64,000 bases of DNA. Origin: Apostichopus japonicus (lineage: Eukaryota; Echinodermata; Holothuroidea; Aspidochirotida; Stichopodidae). Location of the stretch: NCBI RefSeq assembly GCF_037975245.1, contig NC_092575.1, forward strand, positions 27,925,841 through 27,989,840, in the 5' to 3' direction. The number at the start of each line of letters is the position of its first letter. Within the stretch, counting starts at the first letter, position 1. Below are positions 38,575-50,585 of this stretch, piece after piece. Under the pieces are notes generated by a model. The model did not search any database, had not been told where the DNA came from, and saw only the letters and a program-made list of their open reading frames with translations. The translations under genes were made by a program, and so were the position numbers.

Positions 38575-39245
38575 TATGCCGAATACAATTAGGCTAGTTA
38601 CGAGTTTACAACAAGAGCCTTTACTTAATTGAACACACTATCGACCGCAATTAAATACAAATAACAAATATGCAATACATGGACACGATTAAAATAACTT
38701 AACGGTACACTCTGATCTCAAATAGGGGTTGGGATACAAATTGGCATGATTTCACTCACCCTTAAGTTTAACTAAGAACTGGAACTGGTACTGGTACTGG
38801 TACTGCAAACGATGATTGAAGTCCCTCGGTTAGCAGTAGTAGTAGCGGCAGGTAGTAGCAGGTAGGCCTACATCTCGAATACTGCAGATTCGTTCGCCGT
38901 TAACATCGGGTAGGGTCTAGGCTTAGATTTCGAAAAATGTTCAGTTCTGATGTTTAGAGCTGTAGTATTCTACGTACTAGTTGCGCGAATGTTCAAACGC
39001 GATCTGCATGCTGGGTTGATTAACGTTAGTGTACAGATCAGTGGTTCCGGTGTACAGACTTAGGCTAGTATAGGCTGACTTCCATCGCAGAGTGTGTATG
39101 TTAGGCTAGGTCGTGAACATACGTTGTGTTCCTCGTTAGGTCTTCGGGCCAAAAAAATCTCCTGTTCGTTATTGATCGTAACGAACGAAAGTGTGAACAG
39201 TTCCGTTACCGTTTTGTTCCTGAAGAAAGCAACCGATCTCCACCA
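38575..39245 (-). promoter_or_regulatory. Gypsy 5' leader with primer-binding site
   Basis: Directly inside the 5' LTR the sense strand reads TGGTGGAGATCGGTTGC (39245-39229). A TGG start complementary to a tRNA CCA end is the rule for LTR elements. I do not assign the tRNA. The rest of the roughly 670-bp leader is noncoding. Confidence 0.6.
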
Positions 39246-39988
39246 TGTAATATTGTGACGAGCCCGGCTCCTCCGATAGTGATAGTATATCGGGACTCGC
39301 GATAGAAAGGTACTGGGATATCTTGATGCCGTATTTATGCTTCTTCAGGAGATGTCTCGAACGGAAGAAAACAATGACTTCACACAAAAACAAGTTGACG
39401 AGATAGGATTTGATTATTGATTCGGTATAATTTCTTCTCTGTCGATTCTCTTTACAAATAAAACTAAATTACAATGATTTGACTTGACTTGACTCCGTCA
39501 ATTAAACAATTAAGAGTGATGAACTTTCGGCGGAGTGATAAATTTGCTGACCAAGTAAAGACGAACTGATCACGGAGCGCTGACGGAGTGATAAAACTTT
39601 CGGCCCCCTTTTCCTTTTAAACCTTACTTCCATAAAATCTCACTGCGCACAATCAGAAGGCAGCCAATGAACTGACCATCCTGTATTAACTTAACGATAT
39701 AAAAATAAGTGCGCTGGCACTGATCTGCCCTGATTGGTTGGGAGTTTGGAAGTCCATCCCCTTTCTATGGAAACTTCCATACCACGTGAGAGAACCTTCT
39801 CGAATGTTCTACAGACATAATGGAATCTATTTTGGGAAAAGGCCCTGTACCAAGATTCAATAAGATAGTTAAAAACTTCTCGTGGGAAAACTGAATCCAT
39901 GACCTAGATAAATACATAAGAGGCCTGTAAGGTGTCTCAATGGAGTGTTTCGGTAACATCAAAGAGATGGTATTACTATTTCATAACA
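39246..39988 (-). repeat. 5' LTR of the Gypsy element
   Basis: It pairs with 31086-31828, with one difference in 743 bases. The GTAT duplication follows at 39989. Confidence 0.95.
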
Positions 39989-39992
39989 GTAT

Positions 39993-41926
39993 AGTTTCGA
40001 GAATTAACAGTAAATTTTGAGTTTTGCCATAAACATCAGAACTATTCAAAATTGCCCAATAGAGCCCAAGGGAAGACCTTTTACTTGACTGGCGGACCAT
40101 TTAGACATATCAGACATTTAATAAAAGAGTACAGAACACACATAATTTACAAAACACGTGGCTCATAAGTATATCACAAATTACCCTAACCCACGTCGTG
40201 CCATCAAGTTCCAGTATCTGTGTACAGTTCCGTTGTTCTTGTAGCAATTTGCCTCTACAAGAATGTTTTAAAACAACGAAAACACATTCCACACAAAGTA
40301 CTGTAACGTTTTGTTGTTCGTCGGGTAGCGTCGGGCCGACACGATGGTGTCTTTGTCCAGTGGGATGTTGTATTTTAATTGCCAGATGACGACAAAAACA
40401 AACGCAGACATGACAACAGTCCAAGAATTTCTTTTTAAGGAATGAAGTGCTGTTCCAAACGTCAGTATCAGCTGTCTTAGAGTCTTGTGGTTACGTGGCG
40501 ATGTCGCCTACTGACAAGTTGTTAAATACAAAGACAAGATACTTCCTAGAAGGAACAGATCACAGAGAGACTCACACTGTAATGAGTTGAGAGTCAAGAA
40601 TGTAGAGACTATAGTGTCGGAGTGACCTGATGCTTCTACATACATATTTCACATGAGCGTCTGAACTATATGCTTAAAACGTTGTTCCTATGACATACTT
40701 AACTTAGATTCCTTAATTCTTACTAATTATCAGCTCAATTTAAGACGTGTACCCAAAGGCATAGTATTAACTCCCCGTTAATATAACGGTCAAACCCAAC
40801 ACCAATCTCATAATCCTATAACGGAATATAATCATTTTTCAAATTGGAATAACAAAATAACAGTCGAGTATGATTAACAAACTTGTTTTTAAACACGAGG
40901 CTTACATTCACCTGACATTATCTAAATGAATACAGTATTCAGTTTCGTCTCCTACTTTGAGATTAAAACAATAAAACACATTCCACATAAAGTACTGTAA
41001 CGTCATTTATTTGCGTGGAGCTTGTGGAACTATGCTTCCGAAATAGCCTACCAAATAATTTTCCCCCAAGGGGCATTCACTACCATCTCTATCGAGCTAC
41101 AGGCGATCTTCGCCACATCACAATACATACATACGAGGGTCGGGTCAGGCCCATTCCTATTACGACACGAAGATGATATAAATTTATGTTCACGATGAGT
41201 AGTAAAATATAACACAATGTGTAAAAGTGCAGGATAATGATAAGTGTGAAGGTACACAACACTTTTGGATTTTGTCTCCCATTATGATAAATATACACGA
41301 TATGATCCGTTGCGCATCTTTTGGCGTTCCTTGAAGTTCTTTTATCAGTAACGGATAGACGCAATTAACACCAAAAGTTGTGTATGCTGACGAAACCATA
41401 TTCTATTTTAAGGATTGAATCGTGGACGGGACTGATAAACAACAGTCCCTGTGTTCACACGAGTTCGATCACAATCAGATCATAATCAGACTGTCCCCCA
41501 GAATTTGTTTTTGAAAATTTAGAAGTCAAATAGTGTATTCGAGGCACATCTAGACTATAAATTAGGTCTATATAAACAGCCTGAACCACAAGTTTTTTCT
41601 AATAAATACTGTGTGAGTTTGAACAAAAATCACAGCGACACTATCGAATGGTTCCAGGCGATTACAGGGCTGTAGGGTGTGCAAAGAACATGAACAACAG
41701 AGATTCTTTTTAGAAGCAGAATGCGAACATTCATACTCGCTGTGATGATTTACAATCACTATTTGGTAATGAGTCGGTCATGCTGTACATTGAGGGTTTG
41801 AACATATTTGATGTAAGAAATACAGCAAGACGCATGTAAAGGTGACATGAATGTCATCACTGTGATAGATGTTGACCACCAACCTCCACTGATATGCGTC
41901 CAATGTAGTATACATGTGCATACTAA
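39993..41926. other. No gene seen; second copy of the ~180-bp repeat
   Basis: 40793-40965 matches 30722-30900. Otherwise only short frames without known domains are present. Confidence 0.45.
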
Positions 41927-42341
41927 ACGTCTATGGCAAGCCATGTGGGACAAACACTGCATAATATATCAGCGTATTAATCGTAATTTATACGCTTATT
42001 AATTGGAATATATACGCATATATATTATTAGCCAAACATATGGCCCAAATATATCCGCGTATTAATTCGAATATATGCACGTATTAATTCGAATATATAT
42101 ATACACGTATTAAATAGAATAAATATGGGGATTAAATCCAATATATGCACGGATTAATTAGAATATACACGAAAACACATTTCCGCTCTTGCTGTGTACA
42201 TATACCAACGATAAATGTTTTGGCGGGCTCGCGAGATCGCTTCATAAAGTATATATATATTCGAATTAATACGCGTATATATTCGAATTAATACGCGGAT
42301 ATATTATGCGGTGTTTGTCCCACATGGCTTGCCATAAACGT
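41927..42341. mobile_element. MITE with long (~55 bp) terminal inverted repeats
   Basis: The left end ACGTCTATGGCAAGCCATG continues through GTGGGACAAACAC. It is matched in reverse by the right end through CATGGCTTGCCATAAACGT, and the arms stay complementary into GCATAATATAT..GCGTATTAAT. The interior repeats ATTAATTCGAATATAT motifs. It is 415 bp with no coding capacity. No clear target duplication is visible and the superfamily is not assigned. Confidence 0.8.
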
Positions 42342-44389
42342 CAGATCTGTCCAAGCTCCCCATCTTGAAATTAATTTACGAGGTTGTGACTATTTTATCA
42401 TTGTTGACTCCAACAGACTTTTGACCTTCAACATGCACAACAGTGTTCTGGCACTAATTTTGGTTCACCTACAAACCTAATCTGAGGTGAATTCAAGGTT
42501 TCCTTCTTGTGATATATTTTTTACATACTTTTGACATATGGACCTCAGCTGAACCCAAATCACATGTGACTTCCACATAGAATACAGATAATAGACGTAG
42601 AAGCATCCCCTCTTGAGAAGCACCCCCTCTTTACAATTATTTTGGGACTTTGCGTCTGCTCATCCAAAATTACCTTTGCTAAAAACAATAGATCACATCT
42701 ACATAATCATAGTGCATCAATATGTCAACAACGTTTCCAACAAAGTTTCACCATTTGGCCACTACTGACTAGAAGTGTACTCAAAATGATATACCAGCAA
42801 ACCCTAATACAAGGATTGTGTAAGGTTTTGGACCCTTAATGATATTCAGATTTACCAGGATAGCCTACTTGTATTCAACGTGCTATACCCAGATACCAAA
42901 TATGAGACGTGTACCAGCTTTCCTTTCCACATACTGGTTTACATGTGAAACGATAATAGACACACACCCTAGCATGACTAGGAAGGTTATGATTTCAAAA
43001 ATTAAAAATACATACTTTCCAGATAGATAGAGATTTTATTAAACACAGTGACACGTTCAATACAGAAATTGGTACTACAACTACTAGCTATTGATTGGTA
43101 CTACAACTACAAGCTATTGGTTCTAAAACTACTAAAATTACTGCTTACTGCATTAATCTTGCAGCCTTGCCGGCCCGAAACGAATTTAAAGTGCTGATTT
43201 GGCCTAGTGCTGAGTACCTACAGATTACAACGTTAGTGCTAATGTCGTTCTACTCTTCATCGGTGGGGATGCCATCTGTTACACATGTTACCATGTTGCG
43301 AACACAGCGCAGTAGTTACTGATGTACGATTGTGGAACATAAACAATAGTTACTGTACTAGCTATGAGTATCGGGTGAATAAACAGACAAGCCTATAGCA
43401 CGGTTTTGTAAAGTTTTACATGATCAGCATATAACGTAACTACAACACTATTATGTAAAATTTGTCCAGCGATTTGTATATAGCACCCGTTCAGAAAGCG
43501 TTTTACACATGTTTTAGGTTAATTATTTATAGCAGCTTGATGCATCTTTTTTATTAAATCGATCACAACAGCACTGGCACATTTAAGAGAGAACAAGAAG
43601 GAATGACAACACAAATAATTCAGAATATTTGATGGATCCAACTTTTATTTCAACATCTAAGAAGGTATTCTGTGCATCTACAATCATGCATGAATAGTGA
43701 ACCACACCCATGACATTATAATTTGTGTGTCCAGTTATGGATGACAGTTTGCATCAGATACATTAGGCGGCCGTATTCATATTAGTATCATACTTTCAAA
43801 CGGTTGCAATTTTCAGCAATGTTAATCCCACTTTTACCTATAATAAAAAAACTGCAATAACAAAGACATAACCAAATATTAGAACAAAAACATGAAATTA
43901 AAGGTGCATGCTTACGAAATTTAAATGGTTTACCTTTTTTAGTTTCTGAGATGCATGTACAAAAGCATTTGGTCGACTGAGGCATTTTCACCTAACTCCC
44001 TCAACATGTAAAGATATTTGAAAGCTCCCAAAAATTAATATAATCAACTGTCTGATTTCAAAATTTGTCATGATACAGTTCTACCCGCAGCATTAGCTAA
44101 AATTATCATCCCATGAACGTGCCAAGAAACATAATCTTCTACGTCATGTGTGCTTTGCAACTTAAACATGCTGGTATTAGACCTTTGACATAAAAGATTG
44201 CAATGAAATATATATAATATATATTATATATAACCAAAAGAACAGTTTGTTTTTAGAAAAAATTAAATTTCTAGCAATCTTGTTAATCATCAGCTTCAGC
44301 CACAAGTATTCTGGAGTACACTGTGCCATATATCTATATAGTAACAACCATTACGGAAAATGATCAAGGTGTCGTGCTTTACATATATA
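42342..44389. other. No gene seen
   Basis: The DNA is AT-rich with no recognised domain. 42400-42960 holds faint relatives of the GACCTCTGGTGACC repeat seen at 28545-28812. Confidence 0.4.
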
Positions 44390-44395
44390 AATATA

Positions 44396-44400
44396 TATAT

Positions 44401-44488
<88 letters not shown>
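44396..44488. repeat. (TA)n microsatellite
   Basis: A TA run of about 90 bp with a few interruptions at its left side marks the same junction as at 13062. The poly-Tyr-Ile frame is an artefact. Confidence 0.95.
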
Positions 44489-44492
<4 letters not shown>

Positions 44493-46713
44493 GAAAAGAT
44501 GAGGACAACATGTAATGCCTTTAATCCAACATAATATTTAGAATAGAATAACTAGACGCTACACAAATTTTAGGACACCCTGGTCCTTCGTTAGGCGTAA
44601 AAGGAGTGATTGAAATCACGATGGTCTACCGTAAGCCCCAGACTGCTCAAAGTGCTTAAACCCGGAAAGAAAAGCCATATCCCTATTGAGACCATGACAG
44701 TGTGAACGTACTTTAAGGATCAATTCGACTTCCTTCAAGTTTCTTTTATTATGGTCAGACAAATTACGCAGGATTATGGCAAACTTGAGACAGTCGATAT
44801 TGTGTTGTGGAAGATTAAAATGAAAAAAATGAGAAACTTCATGAGATGAAAAACATAAGATATATTAATTTAAAACGTATCAATATTGATATGAAAAGTA
44901 GTAACTTCCAAGAATAATCATACACTCTGAGACATTTGTATATATAATAGTCTAGGATTGCAGGGAAAAGTCAAACATTGGAAAAACACTTTTCTTCTGA
45001 TATTGTTACATGTTTTTAAGAGAAAGCCAAGAAAAAACAGGGTTAGCCGAAAGAATCAAAATTTTGCTGTGAAAACTTAAACTATTATGCACGATATTTA
45101 CAATATAATGTTTCTAACGTGACTTGGTATGATAATTGAATAAATAAATATACCAACAATATATGCCAAGTGTCATCCGATGTGACGGGTCTGAAAATGT
45201 ATTGACAAAAAACAACTCTTCCTGAAGTCAATTTAAAACAAGCCAATTTAAAACAAGCAACAACTTTAGATACACAGTGATTTGTTCATTCTTAGTTTAA
45301 TATGAATTAGCATGTAAATCAATCAAAAGTAGTTGCGAAATGAAGGATATAATCTTTTTAACAGAAAATGGAAGATATACATCAAAGTGAATTTTGAGAT
45401 GTGAAACACGTGGAATGCTAACTGTGACGACTGCTACACTGCAGTTACCTTGTGTCACAACTTCCGTGGGATAATACAATATGGCACCCTCTAGCGCCCC
45501 CTCTGTTGCGACCCCGGGTTTTTCCTTTGGCCTTCAAAGCCGATAAAAATAAAATTTTAGATAGATTCAGGGAAGTAAACTCAAAGGACCAAAAGACTAC
45601 TGAGAGGTTTCTGAAAGTTAGCAAAAACGATATATTTACAATGATACGATCTCTACTGATTTGTACAAGGATTATTGGTACTAGAAATTTGGAATATTAC
45701 AGACAGATTTTACAATATTATACGGCCGTTAAATTTTTAAAAGATTACTTAACTTATCTTACGCGGCGCGTGCCGGCTCTCGGTTCCTTTCGTAGCGGTT
45801 CTGACCTCCTTGCGTCACCAACAACGATGTCGGGATTCTCCCTCGTAGGCTGGTATCCCGTGACTTGGTCAGGAGCAAAACCGTTCCCCGCTGGTCCAAT
45901 TCGACTCAACGTTTGTATCCCAAGGATGGCTTCCTCCTGGGTGAACTCCGAAAAACTCTGCCGAAGTCACGCCTGTCCCGGTTAAACGACGCACCAATAT
46001 TATGAACAAACAGTCCACCGGTTCCTCTGTCCGTCCCCTCGATTAATCTTTTATCTCAGATGAATTTCTTTTCACAATAGATCGGAAAACTCTGAACTCC
46101 TCATCACCGAAAATATCTCTTCGTATATATAGCCGGGTTTAATCTCCCGAAAGTTCTTTTCCAGGAATCCTGACGGAAAAACATCGAGAATCATCCATGT
46201 CTCGAAGATACTACTGATAGTTCAACGTTCATTGGTCGACGATATCCGGTCACCTGCTAAAAATAACTTCCCGTATGTTCTGGAAATTTGTACTCGCTAA
46301 TACCGAATAGCGCCATCATCTCTCGTAGCTTCCAGAAAAAACGCAAAAGTTGTCAGTCACGACGAGTGACCTACTTATCACCCTGACCAGCATATACTGA
46401 ATACACGTACAATGAATAAAGTCGTTCGTGACACCTTGTCTTTGTTGGTAGCACGGTAAGCACGAAAATCTTGAATCTTGTTGCACTTACCATTACCAGT
46501 CCATGCAACTCATAAACAACTTTTTGAAAAAAATTCCCAGGCACCAACACATGCCCTTTGGTATTCCAGATTAAACACATATAATGATTTGTAGCACATC
46601 AATGGCCTTCATAAATGTCCTCTGTGGTAGGGCATGTCTCTCGATGATGACAAATAACTGATGAGGATGTAGTTTTTTTTCTCCAAGAAGTAACACATAT
46701 GGCTGAGGCTTTT
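44489..46713 (-). pseudogene. SAMD3-like gene, last exon and 3' flank, disrupted by a solo LTR
   Basis: An acceptor ATATTTCAG ends at 46714. The exon then reads KPQPYVLLLGEKKLHPHQLF and VIIERHALPQRTFMKAIDV, matching the last exon of the gene at 55004 (KQPFVLAIGSSRVSPEQ, YIIIEREAIPQE). A frameshift at about 46597 moves the rest (YKSLYVFNLEYQRACVGAWE) into another frame. A seven-base A run near 46527, against six at the matching site near 14110, breaks the frame again. The solo LTR at 45453-46433 interrupts the final codons. Beyond it the 3' flank matches 13063-14010. At least two frameshifts and an insertion make a functional product unlikely. Confidence 0.75.
45453..46433 (-). mobile_element. 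Solo LTR, copy 3 (TSD CCTTG)
   Basis: This is an inverted 981-bp copy of the 1401-2382 LTR, flanked by CCTTG at 45448-45452 and 46434-46438. The related block at 14012-14016 has a single CCTTG and no LTR, so it shows the empty target. Confidence 0.92.
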
Positions 46714-48334
46714 CTGAAATATTTTGCAAATTGAACTGCAAGATGGTGCTTTCCTAAGTAACCAAAAAAAAAATGAAGATAAATACATTCCCATCATAAT
46801 AAGGCTTTGTAAAGCCTACATGATTCCTAGGCATTTATTTGCAGGTACCACTCACAAAAACGTGACATCTGCATCTGAAAATAATAAACGTTTAGTGATT
46901 CAAGTGGTAAGAAAAATGAATTCTAAAGCAAAGGCCTTCAACAGAGATACTCTCAAGCTGTTCTATTTTGTAATATCTCTCATAATAAGAAAAAGACCTA
47001 TGGTACATTAAGCCCTGTCTATTAATTACTATGCATGATATATGCACCAAAAACAACAAGGACCATCTTTGGGTTAATGGTTATAATTATACCTACTATC
47101 AACTCAAACATAATTAGATTTCGTGTTTACATGCTAGTTTCAGAAAAAAAATCTTATTTGGCCCCGCCAATCATCAATATTTAATTAGCAAACCCAAAAT
47201 GGCAGTGAAAACAAAGTAATCATGGACGAACGCTCCACACCAAATTTTAACTTAATGTCACGTATAGCTACTTGGAATTGCCTTTTTAATTTTTTTCACA
47301 TGAAGCCCCCCCCCCCCCCAATTCCTATACAAGATATCTTCACTGAAAACAGCAAGCAGACATCTCACGCACAGGACATCATTGCATAGATTCTCTGAGC
47401 CTTTGGCAAAGAAACAAAGAAAGCTCAAGCGTTGGAGGTATGGAAAACAATGTTCTTCAACCATATAATTTTTCCTGAGGATTAAAAACGTTTATCTTAA
47501 ATATCAGTACTTTTGAGAAATTTACTCTCTACCAGGATTTTATTAGTTGATAAATAGAGATAGATAGTTTACCCCTATGAGTCTCCCAGGAAACAAATGT
47601 GGCAACAAATGGATTGCAGCGTTGTTTTCCCCATCGAAAAAAAAACAAGTTTAAATAAAGCATCACCCTGTTTTGACATATGGTTATTGTTGAATATATG
47701 TACAAAAGTTTCCTAGATATCCACAGACGTACATTACTGTTATACCAACTAAATGAATTATTTAAGCAATCAAAAGGATAAAAATGAGACATCTAGTGTG
47801 CCAGTTGCACACAGCTACAGCTTACGCTAAAGTTAGGCCTAAAGTACAGGTAGGCATGGCCGCACTCAAATTTACATATATCTGGCTTGCTTCGGTTTTC
47901 AAAGTGATAAACATTCAGAACTCCTTGTAAACCCATGTGATGATAATGCAATCAACACTTTTCTTCACCCAGCATTATCAGCCACAACGGGCCTAGCCTT
48001 AGCATACCCTGTGCCGGATTTTTAGTGAGCCCTACAACGTAAAAAGGACTAGAAGGATACACTAAGTTAGGATTAGGCCTAACTGAATTTACGAATAGAA
48101 TACACAAACTTACTCAGTAACAGTATAAATCCTGGGTCCGTCCTTGATTCTCTGACAATTATGAGTTGACTATGGCAAACAGCAGCTATCCTTTTATATA
48201 ACTTGATGTATACATTTAACGTTAGGTCTACGTAACGCAAGTGAATCGAAATCAGTCGTCTATCCAAGTTAGTCGTGAGGTCTAGAAGCATTTCTCAGTA
48301 TTGTCACGTTCACTTACAGAATAACTTAACTGAC
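46714..48334 (-). other. Presumed introns of the SAMD3-like pseudogene
   Basis: Between the first-exon candidate and the last exon I could not identify the middle exons seen in the 55004-60448 gene. They may be lost or too diverged to see. A C-tract lies at 47307-47319. Confidence 0.4.
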
Positions 48335-48389
48335 CTTCGAATTGTTCAATCAACTCTTCCAGGCCCAATCCTTTAACGTGATTTTCCAT
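48335..48389 (-). pseudogene. First exon of the SAMD3-like pseudogene
   Basis: On the minus strand an ATG at 48389 opens MENHVKGLGLEELIEQFE, followed by a GT donor (GTCAGT) in phase 1. The intact gene starts MDSFVKDKLEEWGLMEWANS and splices one residue after a similar Phe, also in phase 1. The shared start, pattern and splice position suggest homologous SAM-domain first exons. Confidence 0.5.
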
Positions 48390-48826
48390 GCCATTGCAGC
48401 TCGAGTAGTCGCGAACTGTATGTGGCTTGCGCATGTATGGCCATGGAACGCTTTTGCAAAAGTTACTTGTAATCATGTAATATGACTAAGTGCATGGACT
48501 TTTGCCATAATTTTCGGCAATCCTCAATCGCAAGCATACGCATATTTTTCTTGAATGTTGTGTAATACTTACAAAATGCCATGTATTTTTTTACAACCCG
48601 TGATTAACATAACATTATTTCACATATTGTTTTCTGTGTGCAGTAGTTAGTTTAGACAGGCACATGTGATTTTTATTTAGAGACAAATGTTTACATTTCA
48701 GGGCATAATTACAATATACACGATTTTACATTATACATTCACGTTAATGGTGAAACTGGATTTTGAACGTCATATATCTAAGCTCTATTTATAACGGTAT
48801 GAGTTTGATAAGAATATACAATAACT

Positions 48827-49010
48827 CAGTGGCGTAGCTAGGATTTTTTGAGTAGGGAGGCCATTGGGGGGGCTGTTCTTTCTTGTGGGGAGGGGGGCGG
48901 AGGTTACTATCCAAGCGGAGCGCCACCTTGGTTGGCGTGGAGTGTACAGAGAAAATTTGAGATTTCAGCACCCCAGATCGCAGAAGATGGCACCTGTGAG
49001 GCAAAATAGC
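48827..49010. mobile_element. Truncated hAT-type element, left end
   Basis: It begins CAGTGGCGTAGCTAGGAT, close to the 3648 terminus, followed by G-tracts, GGAGCGCCACC and ACCCCAGATCGCAGAAGATG. No matching right end is found. Confidence 0.6.
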
Positions 49011-49409
49011 AACCAAAAAGATGTGCAACTTTGGTGACAGAAATGCAAAAAAAGTTTTTTCTCTTTCATGCTGACTGGCCTTGCCAACTCAGCCAGACTT
49101 TTAACTTGAGGGAAGTTGGCATCATTTGTCGTTTCAATGTGTCAAGGCCTTTCTCCCAACTCAAACCCCTGTGGGCTACCGGTAAGTTTGCAGGATATGC
49201 CCACATGTGGACTTAAATAGCATTAGAGGAAGTGGGATGGAAGACTAACACGCATCGATGTTTCGGTAATGGTCCACATTGGTGGCTCGGTGCTAATTAG
49301 ACCATTAATTGGGTCTCTTGAGGCAGCTGTCATCAGAATCTGGGTTTTTGTGCCAATCGATGACCGATAACATGTATTGGTATGTAAATTTCTTCTTCAT
49401 ATATCTAGC

Positions 49410-49645
49410 AACACTCTTAAAACAAATGAGTGAATTTCATTCCATTGGAGTGATCACTCGGCGCACTTCAAATTAAGAGTGAAATTTAACTCTATTGGAG
49501 TTAACTCTCACTCCTAATATGAGTGAATATAACTCTATTAGGAGTTAAGATTTACTCCAATGGAGTGGAAATTCACTCTTATACCGGAATGTGCTCAGTG
49601 ATCACTCCCATGGAGTGAAATTCACCAATGTTTTTTATCAGCACA
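49410..49645. mobile_element. Foldback element with CACTCTTAAAA end
   Basis: The left arm CACTCTTAAAACAAATGAGT continues through GAATTTCATTCCATTGGAGT and GATCACT. The right arm is its imperfect reverse complement down to AATGTTTTTTA. The centre is made of CACTCC/GGAGTG and AACTCTATTGGAGTTAA-like palindromes. The terminal CACTCT resembles the ends of the 53646-60754 element, but the right terminus is lost. Confidence 0.6.
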
Positions 49646-49920
49646 GTGCAGTGCATATCATCATAGACGTACGTACGTACGTACTACGTACGTTCGTATA
49701 TCAGACGCACTCGATACCCACGATACGATACGGTCCTGGAGAAACAATTTCCACCCATCATTTTTTAAGGCGATACAGTAGTGAGTAGTGAACAGGCACA
49801 GCCGCATGTTTGCAGGAATTTCATTCCCAATATTTTATATCTCTACCAGTAGTGGAAAAACATGTTTCGACAGTTTTGGTGGCCATAAAAAATTGTTTTG
49901 TTGAATATTCAATGACATAT

Positions 49921-50585
49921 CAGGGGCGGATGCAGTATTTGTGACAGGAGGGGGTCTGACTGGTCCGCCATCATCGGTTGGCGCGGAGCGTACAAGAAAA
50001 TTTTTGGCTTTACAAACCCCCAGATGGCCGGAAACGGCACTTCCCGAGTATTCTAAGCTGTATGTACCTAGCCTGAAAATATAGATCTCATGTCTGCAAT
50101 TTCTCAATTGATGAGAATAAAACAATCTATAAAATATGGTATTACATATCAGATGAGTTGAGATGATACAAAAATCATAATGCCTTTAGCCCCCAATCTC
50201 CTCCCGTTCCGTCATCACTGTTTGATGCAGGGCCGGATCCAGGATTCTGGAAGGGTGAGGGGTTTGCTCATGAAAAATTCGTTAGCGCATCCTAGCAGCC
50301 TACCGCTCTGTAACCTCACCGCCCAAGAAAATTCGAACACCACCTCAATTTTGAAACTTTTAGGACTAAAAATTGAGATTGTTGGGCATTTTTGGCACGT
50401 GTAGCACGCGTGCACACCATAGTTCATTTGACTGAAAAGACACACCTGGATGACTTGTGAGGATAACCGCCCTTCTGACGTCCTACATGTTTAAAATTGG
50501 CGTTTAATTTAATTATTTTTTCTTTCTCTTTTTAAAAAAAATCTTTTTTCTCTTTTTTCTTTCTTTTTTGGCCAAGAGCAGGGGG
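49921..50585. mobile_element. hAT-like end fragments
   Basis: CAGGGGCGGATGCAG begins at 49921 and CAGGGCCGGATCCAGGAT at 50228, both with CAG-initial GC-rich ends. The first contains GGTTGGCGCGGAGCGTAC and CCCCCAGATGGCCGGAAA, related to 48900-48990. Neither has a matching right end. A T-rich tract fills 50505-50570. Confidence 0.45.

Larger units (their letters stand above)
31086..39988 (-). mobile_element. Complete young Ty3/Gypsy LTR retrotransposon
   Basis: The 8,903-bp element is bounded by two 743-bp LTRs that I find identical except for one base (31198 T, 39358 C). A 4-bp duplication, GTAT, flanks it at 31082-31085 and 39989-39992. Sense is the minus strand. The order is 5' LTR, TGG-initial primer-site region, gag, protease, RT-RNase H, integrase, a 1.25-kb noncoding tail, polypurine tract, 3' LTR. 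RT before integrase places it in Ty3/Gypsy. There is no envelope-like frame. The coding region is split into four frames, each shifted -1 from the one before. Confidence 0.95.
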
